Part shown: positions 17,307-26,133 of the stretch, one piece after another | Layout of the letters: the number at the start of each line of letters is the position of its first letter | Numbering within the stretch: position 1 is the first letter of the stretch | Assembly: GCA_016716125.1 (NCBI GenBank) | Contig: JADJWZ010000025.1 | Coordinates: 23,450-87,449 of the forward strand | Source: Ignavibacteria bacterium | GTDB lineage: Bacteria > Bacteroidota > Ignavibacteria > Tepidaquicellales > Tepidaquicellaceae | Direction of reading: 5' to 3' | Length of the DNA: 64,000 nt | Position numbers and translations under genes: made by a program | Notes under the pieces: generated by a model | The model's database searches: none | What the model was told of the DNA's origin: nothing | The model's input: the letters and a program-made list of their open reading frames with translations, nothing else

Positions 17307-18839
17307 TCATTTTAATAAAATCATTCGTTTAGTTTCACTAAAATTATTCACAGTTAATTTATAAAAATAAACTCCGCTCGCATAATTGCTTCCATCAAAC
17401 TTATACTTATAACTTCCCGGTGAAAGTTTTTCATTTACTAAAGTTACAATTTCAGATCCGGATATATTAAATATTTTTAATGAAACAATTCCCAAATCCG
17501 ATATTGCAAATTCCAGATTCGTCACGGGATTAAATGGATTGGGATAGTTCTGACTTAAAGAATATGTAAATGGTATCTCTGATCCAATAGGTGTAATACC
17601 TGTCATTGTATGTAGTCTGTCGAAGTATATTCCTGTGTTAGATCCGTCTGCTCCGACCCATAAAGCGCCTGCATCTCCTGCCGCATCGTAATATTCAATT
17701 AATGTCGGGATGTATTCTCTTGCTGAATATAAAGGAGGATGATCACTGAAATGAACCGGCGCTGCAAAGTTAAGCGGATCGGTATTCAGAGCTGAGGTAT
17801 AATACATTTTATCTGAACTGTTAGTGGGAGGACCGGCCTGCATACTATCGGAATAATATATTAAACCGACTCCTCCGGGACTTAAGGAAGAATATTTTGC
17901 ATCAAACCAGAATTCATCCCTTCCGGGCATTGAACCAATTGTGAACGGTGAGCCATATCCAGTGCCCCCATCTGAACTGTAAATGCATTTGATATCCATA
18001 TTTCCGGGAGCCCCTTCAGAATAAAACAGCCAGGTATTCCCTCCGTATCGTACTGTCTCAAACTGATCCTTTGGAATTCCTGCAGGTACTGGAGATGTGA
18101 ATGAACCTGCAACCGTGAGTGTTCCCGGAGCAGACTCACGATATCGCACATTTCTGATTACTGAGCTAACTGTATCTGTAAACGGTCCGCCGTAATAATT
18201 AATAACCGCTGTATCACCTGTTGCCGACATTGATATTCCTGGTCTGGCTGCACTAGACGAAAGAAATATTGCTCCACCCCAGCTTACGCCTCCGTTTGCA
18301 GAGCCAAAAATTCTTACTTGATTATTGGTGTATAGATCTATTATAAGATAGAGACTTCCGGTTGATGAACTGGTAACATCAAAATCTCTGATATTAGTAT
18401 AATTTGTAAAAAGATTCAAACTGCCGTTAACTACGTTAAGCGAGTATACAAAACCATTTACCAGATAAAAGCAATACAATGAGTCCGGACCGGCGCTGAT
18501 CATTTTGGTTTTGGAAATGACAACTGCTGGACTTATTCCTATTTCCTGCATCCAGGTTGCTCCGTTATTGGTTGATGTCAAAATCACCAAACCTTCGTCT
18601 GCTCCGGGAAGAGAAATGTTTGTGTCGGGTATCGAGACATAAATCTTTCCGGTAGAATTTCTATAAACGCCGGAAGGTCTTCCGAATGGTTCACTGCCGG
18701 TGACAAGATAATCAGTTCCCCATTCTACGTTACTTTGAAATGGAACAGGCGGATCGTACAGATTTACTTTTTGTTCCTGCGCTGAAATTGTAATTGTTAC
18801 AAAGAAACAGATGCACACAAATAGAAAAATTGTTTTCAT
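17307..18839 (-). CDS. T9SS cargo protein, BNR/sialidase-like propeller
   Basis: A signal peptide (MKTIFLFVCICFFVTITIS, AQ) precedes a 510-residue chain with Asp-box-like blades: LTSTNNGATWMQE, GSANGGVSWGG and SSDGGTGYG. The late segment ALWVGADGSNTGIYFDRL precedes the sorting domain (QNYPNPFNPVTNLEFAISD, LVNEKLSPGSYKYKFDGS, TKRMILLK). Fold and sorting tail suggest a surface or secreted propeller. The catalytic Arg triad of true sialidases is not something I can confirm, so enzymatic activity is not claimed. Confidence 0.8.
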   Translation of the reverse strand: MKTIFLFVCICFFVTITISAQEQKVNLYDPPVPFQSNVEWGTDYLVTGSEPFGRPSGVYRNSTGKIYVSIPDTNISLPGADEGLVILTSTNNGATWMQEIGISPAVVISKTKMISAGPDSLYCFYLVNGFVYSLNVVNGSLNLFTNYTNIRDFDVTSSSTGSLYLIIDLYTNNQVRIFGSANGGVSWGGAIFLSSSAARPGISMSATGDTAVINYYGGPFTDTVSSVIRNVRYRESAPGTLTVAGSFTSPVPAGIPKDQFETVRYGGNTWLFYSEGAPGNMDIKCIYSSDGGTGYGSPFTIGSMPGRDEFWFDAKYSSLSPGGVGLIYYSDSMQAGPPTNSSDKMYYTSALNTDPLNFAAPVHFSDHPPLYSAREYIPTLIEYYDAAGDAGALWVGADGSNTGIYFDRLHTMTGITPIGSEIPFTYSLSQNYPNPFNPVTNLEFAISDLGIVSLKIFNISGSEIVTLVNEKLSPGSYKYKFDGSNYASGVYFYKLTVNNFSETKRMILLK

Positions 18840-18871
18840 AACTTTACTCCTTTTTTAATAGTTAATTTTAT

Positions 18872-18969
18872 AGTTAATAGTTAATAGTTAATAGTTAATA
18901 GTTAATTGATAATTGATAATTGATAATTGATAATTGATAATTGATAATTGATAATTGATAATTGTTAAT
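18872..18969. repeat. Heptanucleotide array: AGTTAAT x5 then TGATAAT x8
   Basis: Five copies of AGTTAAT (18872-18906) join eight copies of TGATAAT (18907-18962) and one variant. These are the reverse complements of the TTAACTA and TCAATTA units at 7893-8180, in mirrored order, so the composite array is inverted relative to that one. It fills the gap between two minus-strand T9SS genes. Confidence 0.9.
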
Positions 18970-18989
18970 TGTATGTTAACTATTTCTAA

Positions 18990-19733
18990 CTATTTCAAAA
19001 GCATCATCCGCTTCGTCTCAACAAAACTCCCGGCTTCAAATCTATAAAAATAAATCCCGCTGGATAAATGAAGTTTGACAGTAGAAAACTGTATGTTATA
19101 ATTTCCTCTGCCCTGCTTTTCATTTACCAGTGCAGCAATTTCATTTCCTTTTACATCATATACTTTCAGAGTTACAAAACTATTTTCGGATAACGAATAT
19201 TGAATAGTTGTATTCGGATTAAACGGATTTGGAAAATTCTGAGATAATGAAAAACTTTCCGGCATTAATGTTTCTTCTAATTCAGCGTTAACAAGCAGTC
19301 CTTCCCATACTTTATAAACTCTTTTGTCAGTCGCAACAATTATTGTATCTCCTGATCCAATATCCTTTGAAATACCTATGACTTTTTTTGAAGGCGTGAA
19401 TGAATTGTTATAAGGCGAAAAAGTTAACCCGGCATTTACGGATTTCCAAACTCCGCTGTTATCAGAACCGGCGTACCAGATGGTGTGATTCTCAGGATCT
19501 ATTTCAATGCAGGTTATATTAAAAGGGTTTGAAAGCGGAAGCCAGTTATTTGTAATACCGCCGTTGTTGCAATAAATTTTATTATCATAAGATACAGCGT
19601 GTATCCAAAGATCACCTTCATCAAACACGATCATCTTAAAAGGAGGCAGGTCAGTGCGCACCTGAAAATCATAACCCTCCGGTTGTGCTGTAAGCAAGAT
19701 GTTCATATGTAGAAGTAAAGACAACATTATCAT
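18990..19733 (-). CDS. T9SS cargo protein, C-terminal part (frameshifted)
   Basis: The in-frame ATG at 19733 lies inside the overlapping frame of the upstream half and is not a real start. The true coding continues from the protein beginning at 20394. At about 19675-19680 the minus strand reads ACCGGAGGGTTATGA. With one G fewer it reads through as TGGYDFQVRTDLPPF. The C-terminal half has a propeller-like blade (GVWKSVNAGLTFSP) and a complete sorting domain (QNFPNPFNPNTTIQYSLSE, TKRMMLLK). As sequenced, the N-terminal half would be made without its secretion signal and would not be exported by T9SS. Confidence 0.75.
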   Translation of the reverse strand: MIMLSLLLHMNILLTAQPEGYDFQVRTDLPPFKMIVFDEGDLWIHAVSYDNKIYCNNGGITNNWLPLSNPFNITCIEIDPENHTIWYAGSDNSGVWKSVNAGLTFSPYNNSFTPSKKVIGISKDIGSGDTIIVATDKRVYKVWEGLLVNAELEETLMPESFSLSQNFPNPFNPNTTIQYSLSENSFVTLKVYDVKGNEIAALVNEKQGRGNYNIQFSTVKLHLSSGIYFYRFEAGSFVETKRMMLLK

Positions 19734-20394
19734 TCCAGGTCATTGATTTCAGAAATCCATAGCCCGGACCTATATTCGGACTTATAGGTTTCATTCCCTG
19801 CAGTGTATCCGTTACAAACCAGTTCAGTCCTCCGTCAGTACTTTTAAAAATTCTCGGCTGTTCATAATAAACGTTATTGAAATAATTATGAGCCATATAT
19901 ATTACCTGTGAATTTGTTTTGGAAATGTCAAACCCTCTGCACTGCTGGATTGTATCCGTTCCTTTGAAAGGGAGTTCAGCAGAAGTCATACCGCCGTTGA
20001 AAGTAATTTTTGTATAATCTCCTGAAGAGAAAGGCGAAGTGCATTCAAAAAGTCCGTTAAACAATGCGACAGAAGGGTCGGTCTTTGCAACTGCAAGGTA
20101 ATCAATGGGATAACATTTATTCTGTGCGGCGCAGCATAAAGAGTTCAGGAATTCCGCATTGCCCCAGCTTAGTCTGTCATTATTCAGAACGAGAAAATTA
20201 CCGCCGGATATCTGTGAGCCGTTTTGAATTGTCCCCTGCTGAAGATAAACTAATTTTTGATTTGTTCCTTCAATATCGAATGTATGGAAAGATCTAATTC
20301 CGTATTGCGTAGTGTCGTACAAAATACTGGATCCCTGCTGAGCTGAACATATGTAAGATACAAGTAAGGTAAACAGTAAGAACATTTTTTTCAT
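19669..20394 (-). CDS. T9SS cargo protein, N-terminal part (frameshifted)
   Basis: A clear signal peptide (MKKMFLLFTLLVSYICSAQ) starts a 241-residue frame with propeller-type sequence (IFKSTDGGLNWFVTD) that stops at STTGGL followed by TGA. The next base register continues the same blade into the protein annotated at 18990-19733. A single G inserted in the GGG run at about 19677 explains the break. The two halves together would be a protein of about 460 residues, like the neighbouring cargo. It could be a recent pseudogene, a sequencing error, or a switchable gene. The run is too short for a typical phase-variable tract. Confidence 0.75.
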   Translation of the reverse strand: MKKMFLLFTLLVSYICSAQQGSSILYDTTQYGIRSFHTFDIEGTNQKLVYLQQGTIQNGSQISGGNFLVLNNDRLSWGNAEFLNSLCCAAQNKCYPIDYLAVAKTDPSVALFNGLFECTSPFSSGDYTKITFNGGMTSAELPFKGTDTIQQCRGFDISKTNSQVIYMAHNYFNNVYYEQPRIFKSTDGGLNWFVTDTLQGMKPISPNIGPGYGFLKSMTWNDNVVFTSTYEHLAYSTTGGL

Positions 20395-20497
20395 AATATA
20401 GAATTAAATGTTTATAAAATTTTAAACCTATTCTGAAATGAATTATCTGAATTTACCCGAAATATCTTATAAATAAAATCAGTTTATTTATTAAAAT

Positions 20498-20749
20498 TTA
20501 TTTCAATAAAATCATACTCTTAGTCTCAACAAACTCACCCGCCTGAAGCCTGTAAAAATAAACTCCGCTTGGTAAACCTTCTCCATAAAAATCAACTAAA
20601 TAGCTTCCCGTGTTTTGCTTTTCATTAACTAAAGTTACAATCTCTTTTCCAAGAGCATCAAAAACTTTCAGGTTCACATTACGATTTCCGGTTATGGAAT
20701 ATCTGATAACAGTATTGGGATTAAAGGGATTGGGGTAATTTTGCGACAA
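20498..20749 (-). CDS. T9SS sorting domain fragment (3' part of frameshifted gene)
   Basis: These 83 codons encode only a sorting domain: SQNYPNPFNPNTVIRYSITG, LKVFDALGKEIVTLVNEKQ, GVYFYRLQAGEF and ETKSMILLK. The apparent ATG is formed out of frame by the upstream sequence and is not a real start. The frame belongs to the gene starting at 21990. Adding one C to the CCCC run near 20765 joins them as IIPRNFSLSQNYPNPF. As sequenced, the upstream protein would lose its T9SS export signal. Confidence 0.8.
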   Translation of the reverse strand: MSQNYPNPFNPNTVIRYSITGNRNVNLKVFDALGKEIVTLVNEKQNTGSYLVDFYGEGLPSGVYFYRLQAGEFVETKSMILLK

Positions 20750-21990
20750 TGAAAAATTTCGGGGATAATATCACCGGATCCTGAAATTCCGGTATTATAC
20801 ACCTGAACGGATTTACCATACAAACTGCTGTTTCCGGAAGAATCTTTATTATATATTACCCAGATCAAAAAATTATAATTGCGATAAAACAAACCGTTGT
20901 TTATAGTCATCGTTGTGTTACCGACATTACCGTTCAGCATTACTGTATCCTTTGGAAGGTAAAGGCTTTTAAAAATTATTCTGTCCTGATTCAGATAGTG
21001 TTCCCTGTAAGCAATGGCATCGGAATAAAGAAATCCGTTAAGTGTCACCCGGTTATTAAAGAATCTTACCAGCGAAGTATTGTCAGCGCTGTCGTTTGCT
21101 TCCGGAATAGTGTAAAGCGAATTATTAAAAAAAGAATAAATATTCCACTTGCCGGAAAAATCAGATTCGAAAGACGGCTCATCTTCAATGTATGAAAGAA
21201 TATAGCCTCTGTTCCGGTTGTCACCATTGCCGGCAATTACTTCAGGTTCACTCCATAAATTGCTGTTGTAAAGGTTTCTTTTCAATACCGAGTATGAACT
21301 GTTGGAATTCCTTCTCTGATAAGTCACCTGCTTTTTTACATTTTCAATTTTGTCAGAGATTTGCGGAGCATTACAGTATGATGTATCCTGTGAAGTGAGA
21401 TTATAAAAATAACTGACACTTCCAGTTCTCGCCTGTATCTCCTTATAAATTATTTCCCCCGAAGATTCAAATACTACGGAATAATTTATGCTGTCAGTTG
21501 CTACTGCAATGGGATTGTGACAATCAGCAGAAGAATCTATTATGAAAGGTTCATGCCATCCAATATCTGCGGAATAAAAAGCCCCAGCAATATGAGAACC
21601 TGAAATTCTTTTAGTCTCCCAGACAGCAAAGGCGTGATCATACAGACCGGTATAAAATAAATTTCCTATACACAGGTAAGGATTTGTATCTTCAAATTCT
21701 CCGCTTGAAATGTAAACAGGATCGCCTGTCAGGCCGCCTGTGTCCACTTTAACAATTGTTATTCTTGAAACAGAATCAGAACCTGACATTCTTCTTTCAA
21801 ATATCATAGTTTCGATATTATAGGTATAGTGATAAGGATTATTTACCCGCATAAACTGAGGATTGGTATCGAAAAAATTTTCCGTTAACCGCTTCTCAGC
21901 TCTCCAGTGATAATTAGACTGGGAATAAACAGATTGGGGATCACCTGAATAGATCAGGACTGCCAGTAAAAAATAAATCAATGTTCGCAT
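20692..21990 (-). CDS. T9SS cargo protein lacking its sorting domain through a frameshift
   Basis: A leader peptide (MRTLIYFLLAVLIYSGDPQS) begins a 432-residue protein of unknown fold, with WD- or propeller-like content (HAFAVWETKRISGSHIAGAF, SYSVLKRNLYNSNLWSEPEV). Its last 15 residues (HCRKITPIPLIPILLSDIP) are an out-of-frame reading of the sorting domain, which is intact in the next frame at 20498-20749. A single missing C in a run of four at about 20765 is the simplest cause. The downstream neighbour at 18990-20394 has the same kind of lesion. I do not recognise the main domain. Confidence 0.75.
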   Translation of the reverse strand: MRTLIYFLLAVLIYSGDPQSVYSQSNYHWRAEKRLTENFFDTNPQFMRVNNPYHYTYNIETMIFERRMSGSDSVSRITIVKVDTGGLTGDPVYISSGEFEDTNPYLCIGNLFYTGLYDHAFAVWETKRISGSHIAGAFYSADIGWHEPFIIDSSADCHNPIAVATDSINYSVVFESSGEIIYKEIQARTGSVSYFYNLTSQDTSYCNAPQISDKIENVKKQVTYQRRNSNSSYSVLKRNLYNSNLWSEPEVIAGNGDNRNRGYILSYIEDEPSFESDFSGKWNIYSFFNNSLYTIPEANDSADNTSLVRFFNNRVTLNGFLYSDAIAYREHYLNQDRIIFKSLYLPKDTVMLNGNVGNTTMTINNGLFYRNYNFLIWVIYNKDSSGNSSLYGKSVQVYNTGISGSGDIIPEIFHCRKITPIPLIPILLSDIP

Positions 21991-21999
21991 AATGAATTT

Positions 22000-24159
22000 T
22001 TATTTTAATAAAATCATTCTTTTAGTTTCAGCAAAATCACCCGCCTCCAGTCTGTAAAAATAAACACCGCTCGGCAAACCTTCTCCGTTAAAATTAACTG
22101 CATAACTTCCGGCATTTTGCTTTTCATTAACCAAAGTTATAATCTCTTTTCCTAAGTTGTCATAAACAACAAGCCTTACAACTGACGCAGTACCTCTTAC
22201 ATCTGCCGGAATGGAGTAACGAATAACTGTATTTGGATTGAACGGGTTCGGATAATTTTGTGATAAATGAAAATCTTTTTGGAACAGACTTGTATTTCCG
22301 TTGCTGACTGATACAGTTCCGCCGTTTAGAATTTTCCCTATAACATTATTTCCTGCCATGTAACCGATATGTTCAGTTGGGAAAAAAATATTAACGTCAG
22401 TAGTATACGGATAAATGACATTTCTCCATGTGTTTCCGTTATCCGCAGACTTTAATCCGTTATTTCCATACTGAGCTGTTATAATATTATTCCCTGTTCT
22501 TTGTAATTTAAATCCTGATCCTGAATATATATTTCTAACAAGTGATTGATTCCAGGTTACTCCTGCATTTGTAGTACTGTATATTGCAAAACAATAACCG
22601 GTTTGTGAGCATTGATATCTTATACTCATGAATCCGGTATTTTCATCATTGAACAGGATGTTTAATAAAGTCTGGCCATTCCAGGGTAAAGTTGAATTGA
22701 CATTCCATGAGATACCGCTGTCGGTGGTTTTATAAAGCGAGTTGTCTGAACCGCTGATTGCATAACCGGTATTTGCATTTACAAAAGAAACATCTTTAAC
22801 ATTTTGTAACGCGGTTACTAAAGTCCAGGAGTTTCCGTTATTTGATGTTCTGTAAAATGAATTTGAATTATATTTAAAAATAAACCCGGTGCTATTATTT
22901 ACAAAAATGGTATTTGTATAATCAAAACTATCCGGCGTACTTATAAATGTCCAGTTATTCCCGAAATCGTCTGAGCGGGCGAAATATCCATTGGAACAGG
23001 CTGCATACAAATTTAAATTATCTGGAGATTGAAGATGCAGAATTCTTATCGAATCAAGATTTAAAACAATATCCCAGGTGCTGCCTCCATTTTCCGTTTT
23101 CAGAATCTTGTTCCCGGAAACTATACCGGAATTTTCATTTCGGAAAAAAATGCTCCTGATATCTTCGATCATTGAATGATTTTTTAAAAACCAGTTCACT
23201 CCCTTATCATCTGATGCGGAAATGAATCCTGCGCCTCCAACAGAAAAAAGATTATTCTGAGTGAACTCAATTATATTTGATGGCTTTAGAACAGACTGAA
23301 CTGCATTGTACCAGTTTACACCTCCATCAGTAGTCTTCTTTAATGAGTATGCAAAACCGTATGGATATGAATTACTTGTAAAACCGGTCATACTATTTTC
23401 AAAATATAATAAAGGAGATTCGCTCTGTCCTGAAATACCAAGCGCTGTCCAGCCTGATCCTCCGTTCGTACTCCTGTAAGTTCTTGAAGAATCATTAATG
23501 ATGTATAGCTGACTGGAATCAATATAACTAAAATTTAAAGCATGAAGAGATGAATTTAAACTCCAGCTTATTCCCCCGTCAGAGGTCATATAAAGATTTC
23601 TTCCGCCCGGAGGACTTGCAATTCCGGCAACGCTTCCAAATTTTTCATTGTAAAATTTTACAACAAGGATATTGTTGGATACGAAATCGTATAATTCTAA
23701 CCAGTTGTTCCCTGTATTCGTGGTTTTATAGAGTTTGCTTCCACCAATGAAGTAACCGGTATTTTCATTTATGAAATTACAGTCCCATAAAACCTGAAAC
23801 TGACCTGTAGTTGCTGAGATGAACCAGTTATGTCCTCCGTTTGTAGTTTTAAAAATTCTGTTTTCATCTGCAGACCCGACGCTTATAAAACCGGTTGATT
23901 CATTGACAAATTTCATCCAGTCATTTCCGGATCTCAATTGATTAAGCAAGCATGTATTACTCCAGGTATTTCCGCCGTCAGTAGTTTTATAAACTGAGAA
24001 TGTTATAGTTGCGATATATCCGGTATTGTCATTTATAAATTCTGCATTAATAATGTTTTCACCAGTTGGTAATGGATTTAAATAGATCCATTGACTAAAG
24101 AGAAGGGTATTAAAAAATATGATATTAACAAAAATAAAAATTAATCTACCGGCTTTCAT
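22000..24159 (-). CDS. Ycf48-like repeat propeller, T9SS cargo
   Basis: This 719-residue secreted protein (signal MKAGRLIFIFVNIIFFNTLLFS) has many blades of the form VYKTTDGGNTW, IFKTTNGGHNW, LYKTTNTGNNW, SLKKTTDGGVNW, FYRTSNNGNSW and LYKTTDSGISW. Each is followed by a F.n..tGy segment such as FINENTGYFIGG. It closes with a T9SS sorting domain (QNYPNPFNPNTVIRYSIPA, TKRMILLK). It resembles the gene at 15020-17140 in architecture and may be a paralogue. The stop lies 9 bp before the next gene, so they may be co-transcribed. The ligand is unknown. Confidence 0.85.
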   Translation of the reverse strand: MKAGRLIFIFVNIIFFNTLLFSQWIYLNPLPTGENIINAEFINDNTGYIATITFSVYKTTDGGNTWSNTCLLNQLRSGNDWMKFVNESTGFISVGSADENRIFKTTNGGHNWFISATTGQFQVLWDCNFINENTGYFIGGSKLYKTTNTGNNWLELYDFVSNNILVVKFYNEKFGSVAGIASPPGGRNLYMTSDGGISWSLNSSLHALNFSYIDSSQLYIINDSSRTYRSTNGGSGWTALGISGQSESPLLYFENSMTGFTSNSYPYGFAYSLKKTTDGGVNWYNAVQSVLKPSNIIEFTQNNLFSVGGAGFISASDDKGVNWFLKNHSMIEDIRSIFFRNENSGIVSGNKILKTENGGSTWDIVLNLDSIRILHLQSPDNLNLYAACSNGYFARSDDFGNNWTFISTPDSFDYTNTIFVNNSTGFIFKYNSNSFYRTSNNGNSWTLVTALQNVKDVSFVNANTGYAISGSDNSLYKTTDSGISWNVNSTLPWNGQTLLNILFNDENTGFMSIRYQCSQTGYCFAIYSTTNAGVTWNQSLVRNIYSGSGFKLQRTGNNIITAQYGNNGLKSADNGNTWRNVIYPYTTDVNIFFPTEHIGYMAGNNVIGKILNGGTVSVSNGNTSLFQKDFHLSQNYPNPFNPNTVIRYSIPADVRGTASVVRLVVYDNLGKEIITLVNEKQNAGSYAVNFNGEGLPSGVYFYRLEAGDFAETKRMILLK

Positions 24160-24176
24160 AAATTTAGGCTAAATGG

Positions 24177-25628
24177 TTATTTGATCAAAATCATTCTTTT
24201 TGTTTCTGAAAAATCACCTGCTTCAAGTCTGTAAAAATATATACCGCTCGGCAAACCTTCTCCGTTAAAATTAACTGAATAGCTTCCTGCATGTTGCTTT
24301 TCATTTACTAAGGTCTGTATTTCTTTTCCAAGATTATTATAAACAGAAAGCTTCACTTTATTGCCGCCTGACGGAATGGAATAATGAATAACTGTTACAG
24401 GATTGAATGGATTCGGATAGTTTTGTGACAAAGAATATTTATCGGGAATTGAATTTCCTGTCTGAAGTACTGATGTCATTGTAGTATCGCCGTAAAGAAT
24501 GCCGTTTATATAACAGCCGCGGAGAGTATATTCTGTCGGAAACGGATCACCTTCACTAATAAAATACATTCCAATATTCTTTGCATAATTTCTTGCAGAT
24601 GCTGTCAGCACAAGCAGAGGATTGAAGTTTTTTTGAAATGAATTACCGAATATCTGAACAATGCCGGTATCCGCGCAAACTCTGCGCACCGATGAGCAGA
24701 AATTAGTTGAATCGCCTTTCTTTGAATACAAACTATCAACTAAAATTTCTCCCTGATGATAAAAGCATCCTCCGCCTGCAGATAATGAATATATTTTTCC
24801 AGATGCTGAATCCATTCGCAGCCATTGGGGAAGACCGGGAAAATTACATAAATAATATTTTCTTAAGCCAATCAGAGTATCTTTTGTAACATATACATTC
24901 ACTATACCTCCTCCCGGAGGATTACCGTTATATGTCCAGTTGTACGACCAGACATTTCCAATTTTCAAAGGGAAAAAATCTGAAACATTAATGAAAGAAG
25001 TATCTCCATAAACCGCTCCGTTTATAACACATCCTTTAAGAAAATAACCCGAACCTGCGCCGAGTTCACAGCTTGTGATCTCGGAAAATCCTATTCCTTC
25101 CGCAAGATTGTAATGGTATGCCACCAGCCCCTGACCTGTGCATTGAAATTGCTTTATGTTTCTCAGAGCTCCCAGAAAATTTTCCTGCTGAATGAAATCA
25201 TAAATACCATTCGGCATTACTGATGTTAATCTGTTACAGTTAAATCTGTTTCCCGTATTTGCCATCAGACTATCAATAAGTAATTCACTGTTTGAAACGG
25301 AATCATACACATAGACATTCATGGAATTTGAATCTATTCTCTGAAGATTCAAAAAAGGATTTGCTCTCAGATCGTTTTCATTCCACCAGCCTGAAAATCT
25401 GTAATATTGTTTTCCGTTTGGTTTAGTTTCCAGTCCCGAGATGTAAACTTTATTGATTTGCTGAAATACCTGCGGGTAACAGCCTAACCTTAATTCATAT
25501 TTGTAAAAAATATAAACATTGCCGGCATTCAACGGATAATACTTTGCTGCGGCAGTATCCCATGCATTTGAATTTACAGACTGCAATAGAATTAAAAAAT
25601 TAACGACGAAGAAAATATTTGTCTTCAT
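24177..25628 (-). CDS. T9SS cargo protein with two tandem copies of an unrecognised domain
   Basis: A signal peptide (MKTNIFFVVNFLILLQSVNS) is followed by two copies of a domain of about 190 residues. Copy one runs from YYPLNAGNVYIFYKYE to GCVINGAVYGDTSF. Copy two runs from FFPLKIGNVWSYNWTY to GCYINGILYGDTTM. The copies share the opening .PL..GNV, a middle QRIDS/LRMDS segment and the closing GC.ING..YGDT. The end is a full sorting domain (QNYPNPFNPVTVIHYSIPS, TKRMILIK). I do not recognise the domain. It starts a run of minus-strand cargo genes, with 17 bp to the next gene. Confidence 0.75.
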   Translation of the reverse strand: MKTNIFFVVNFLILLQSVNSNAWDTAAAKYYPLNAGNVYIFYKYELRLGCYPQVFQQINKVYISGLETKPNGKQYYRFSGWWNENDLRANPFLNLQRIDSNSMNVYVYDSVSNSELLIDSLMANTGNRFNCNRLTSVMPNGIYDFIQQENFLGALRNIKQFQCTGQGLVAYHYNLAEGIGFSEITSCELGAGSGYFLKGCVINGAVYGDTSFINVSDFFPLKIGNVWSYNWTYNGNPPGGGIVNVYVTKDTLIGLRKYYLCNFPGLPQWLRMDSASGKIYSLSAGGGCFYHQGEILVDSLYSKKGDSTNFCSSVRRVCADTGIVQIFGNSFQKNFNPLLVLTASARNYAKNIGMYFISEGDPFPTEYTLRGCYINGILYGDTTMTSVLQTGNSIPDKYSLSQNYPNPFNPVTVIHYSIPSGGNKVKLSVYNNLGKEIQTLVNEKQHAGSYSVNFNGEGLPSGIYFYRLEAGDFSETKRMILIK

Positions 25629-25639
25629 GATAATTAATT

Positions 25640-25825
25640 TTATTTTAAAAAAATCATTCGTTTCATTTCAAGTAAATTACCGGGAAGATTGAACGTGGTA
25701 TCAGGTTTAAAAATATATAAATATTTAACGGAGCCGGTGTCCCGGGAAAATGGATTAGAAGTAGTAAAAAGAAGTATGGTAATTGGAAATATGAATGTAT
25801 AAGTTTTCACATTTAAGCTACCTAT
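25640..25825 (-). pseudogene. Degenerate T9SS sorting-domain tail
   Basis: The minus-strand frame ending at 25640 reads FNLPGNLLEMKRMIFLK before TAA, matching the end of the sorting domains in this island (compare GDFSETKRMILLK). Upstream, the frame is short and lacks the QNYPNPFNP motif. It follows the intact cargo gene at 24177-25628, so it looks like the last remnant of a further cargo gene. The rest of the gap, 25826-26133, holds nothing I recognise. Confidence 0.5.
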
Positions 25826-26133
25826 TTAATTGATTTAATTTAGACAATCAAAATATAATAAACAGTAGAAATTTAGTCACAACAGAATTATAATATTGAA
25901 CAGTCATTAATTGCACTTGATGCTTGAAGAAGAAATTTTATATCGTAAATATTTGTGAAATAGATTATTTGTAATACGCTCGAGTTCAGGAGGAAAAGGT
26001 AAATTGCCAGCAGAATAAATTATCCGATAAAGAGTTCATGTTATATAATAATAGTTAAGTAATGGGACGGATAAATAAATTGTCTTTAACATCACTTAGT
26101 ATTGAAAAATTCTGATATTTAATATTTATTAGT

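Noticed and set aside
18990..21990. Classic phase-variable homopolymers in T9SS genes
   Set aside because: The runs at the breaks are only 3 and 4 bases, too short for usual slip-strand switching. Kept only as a frameshift observation.
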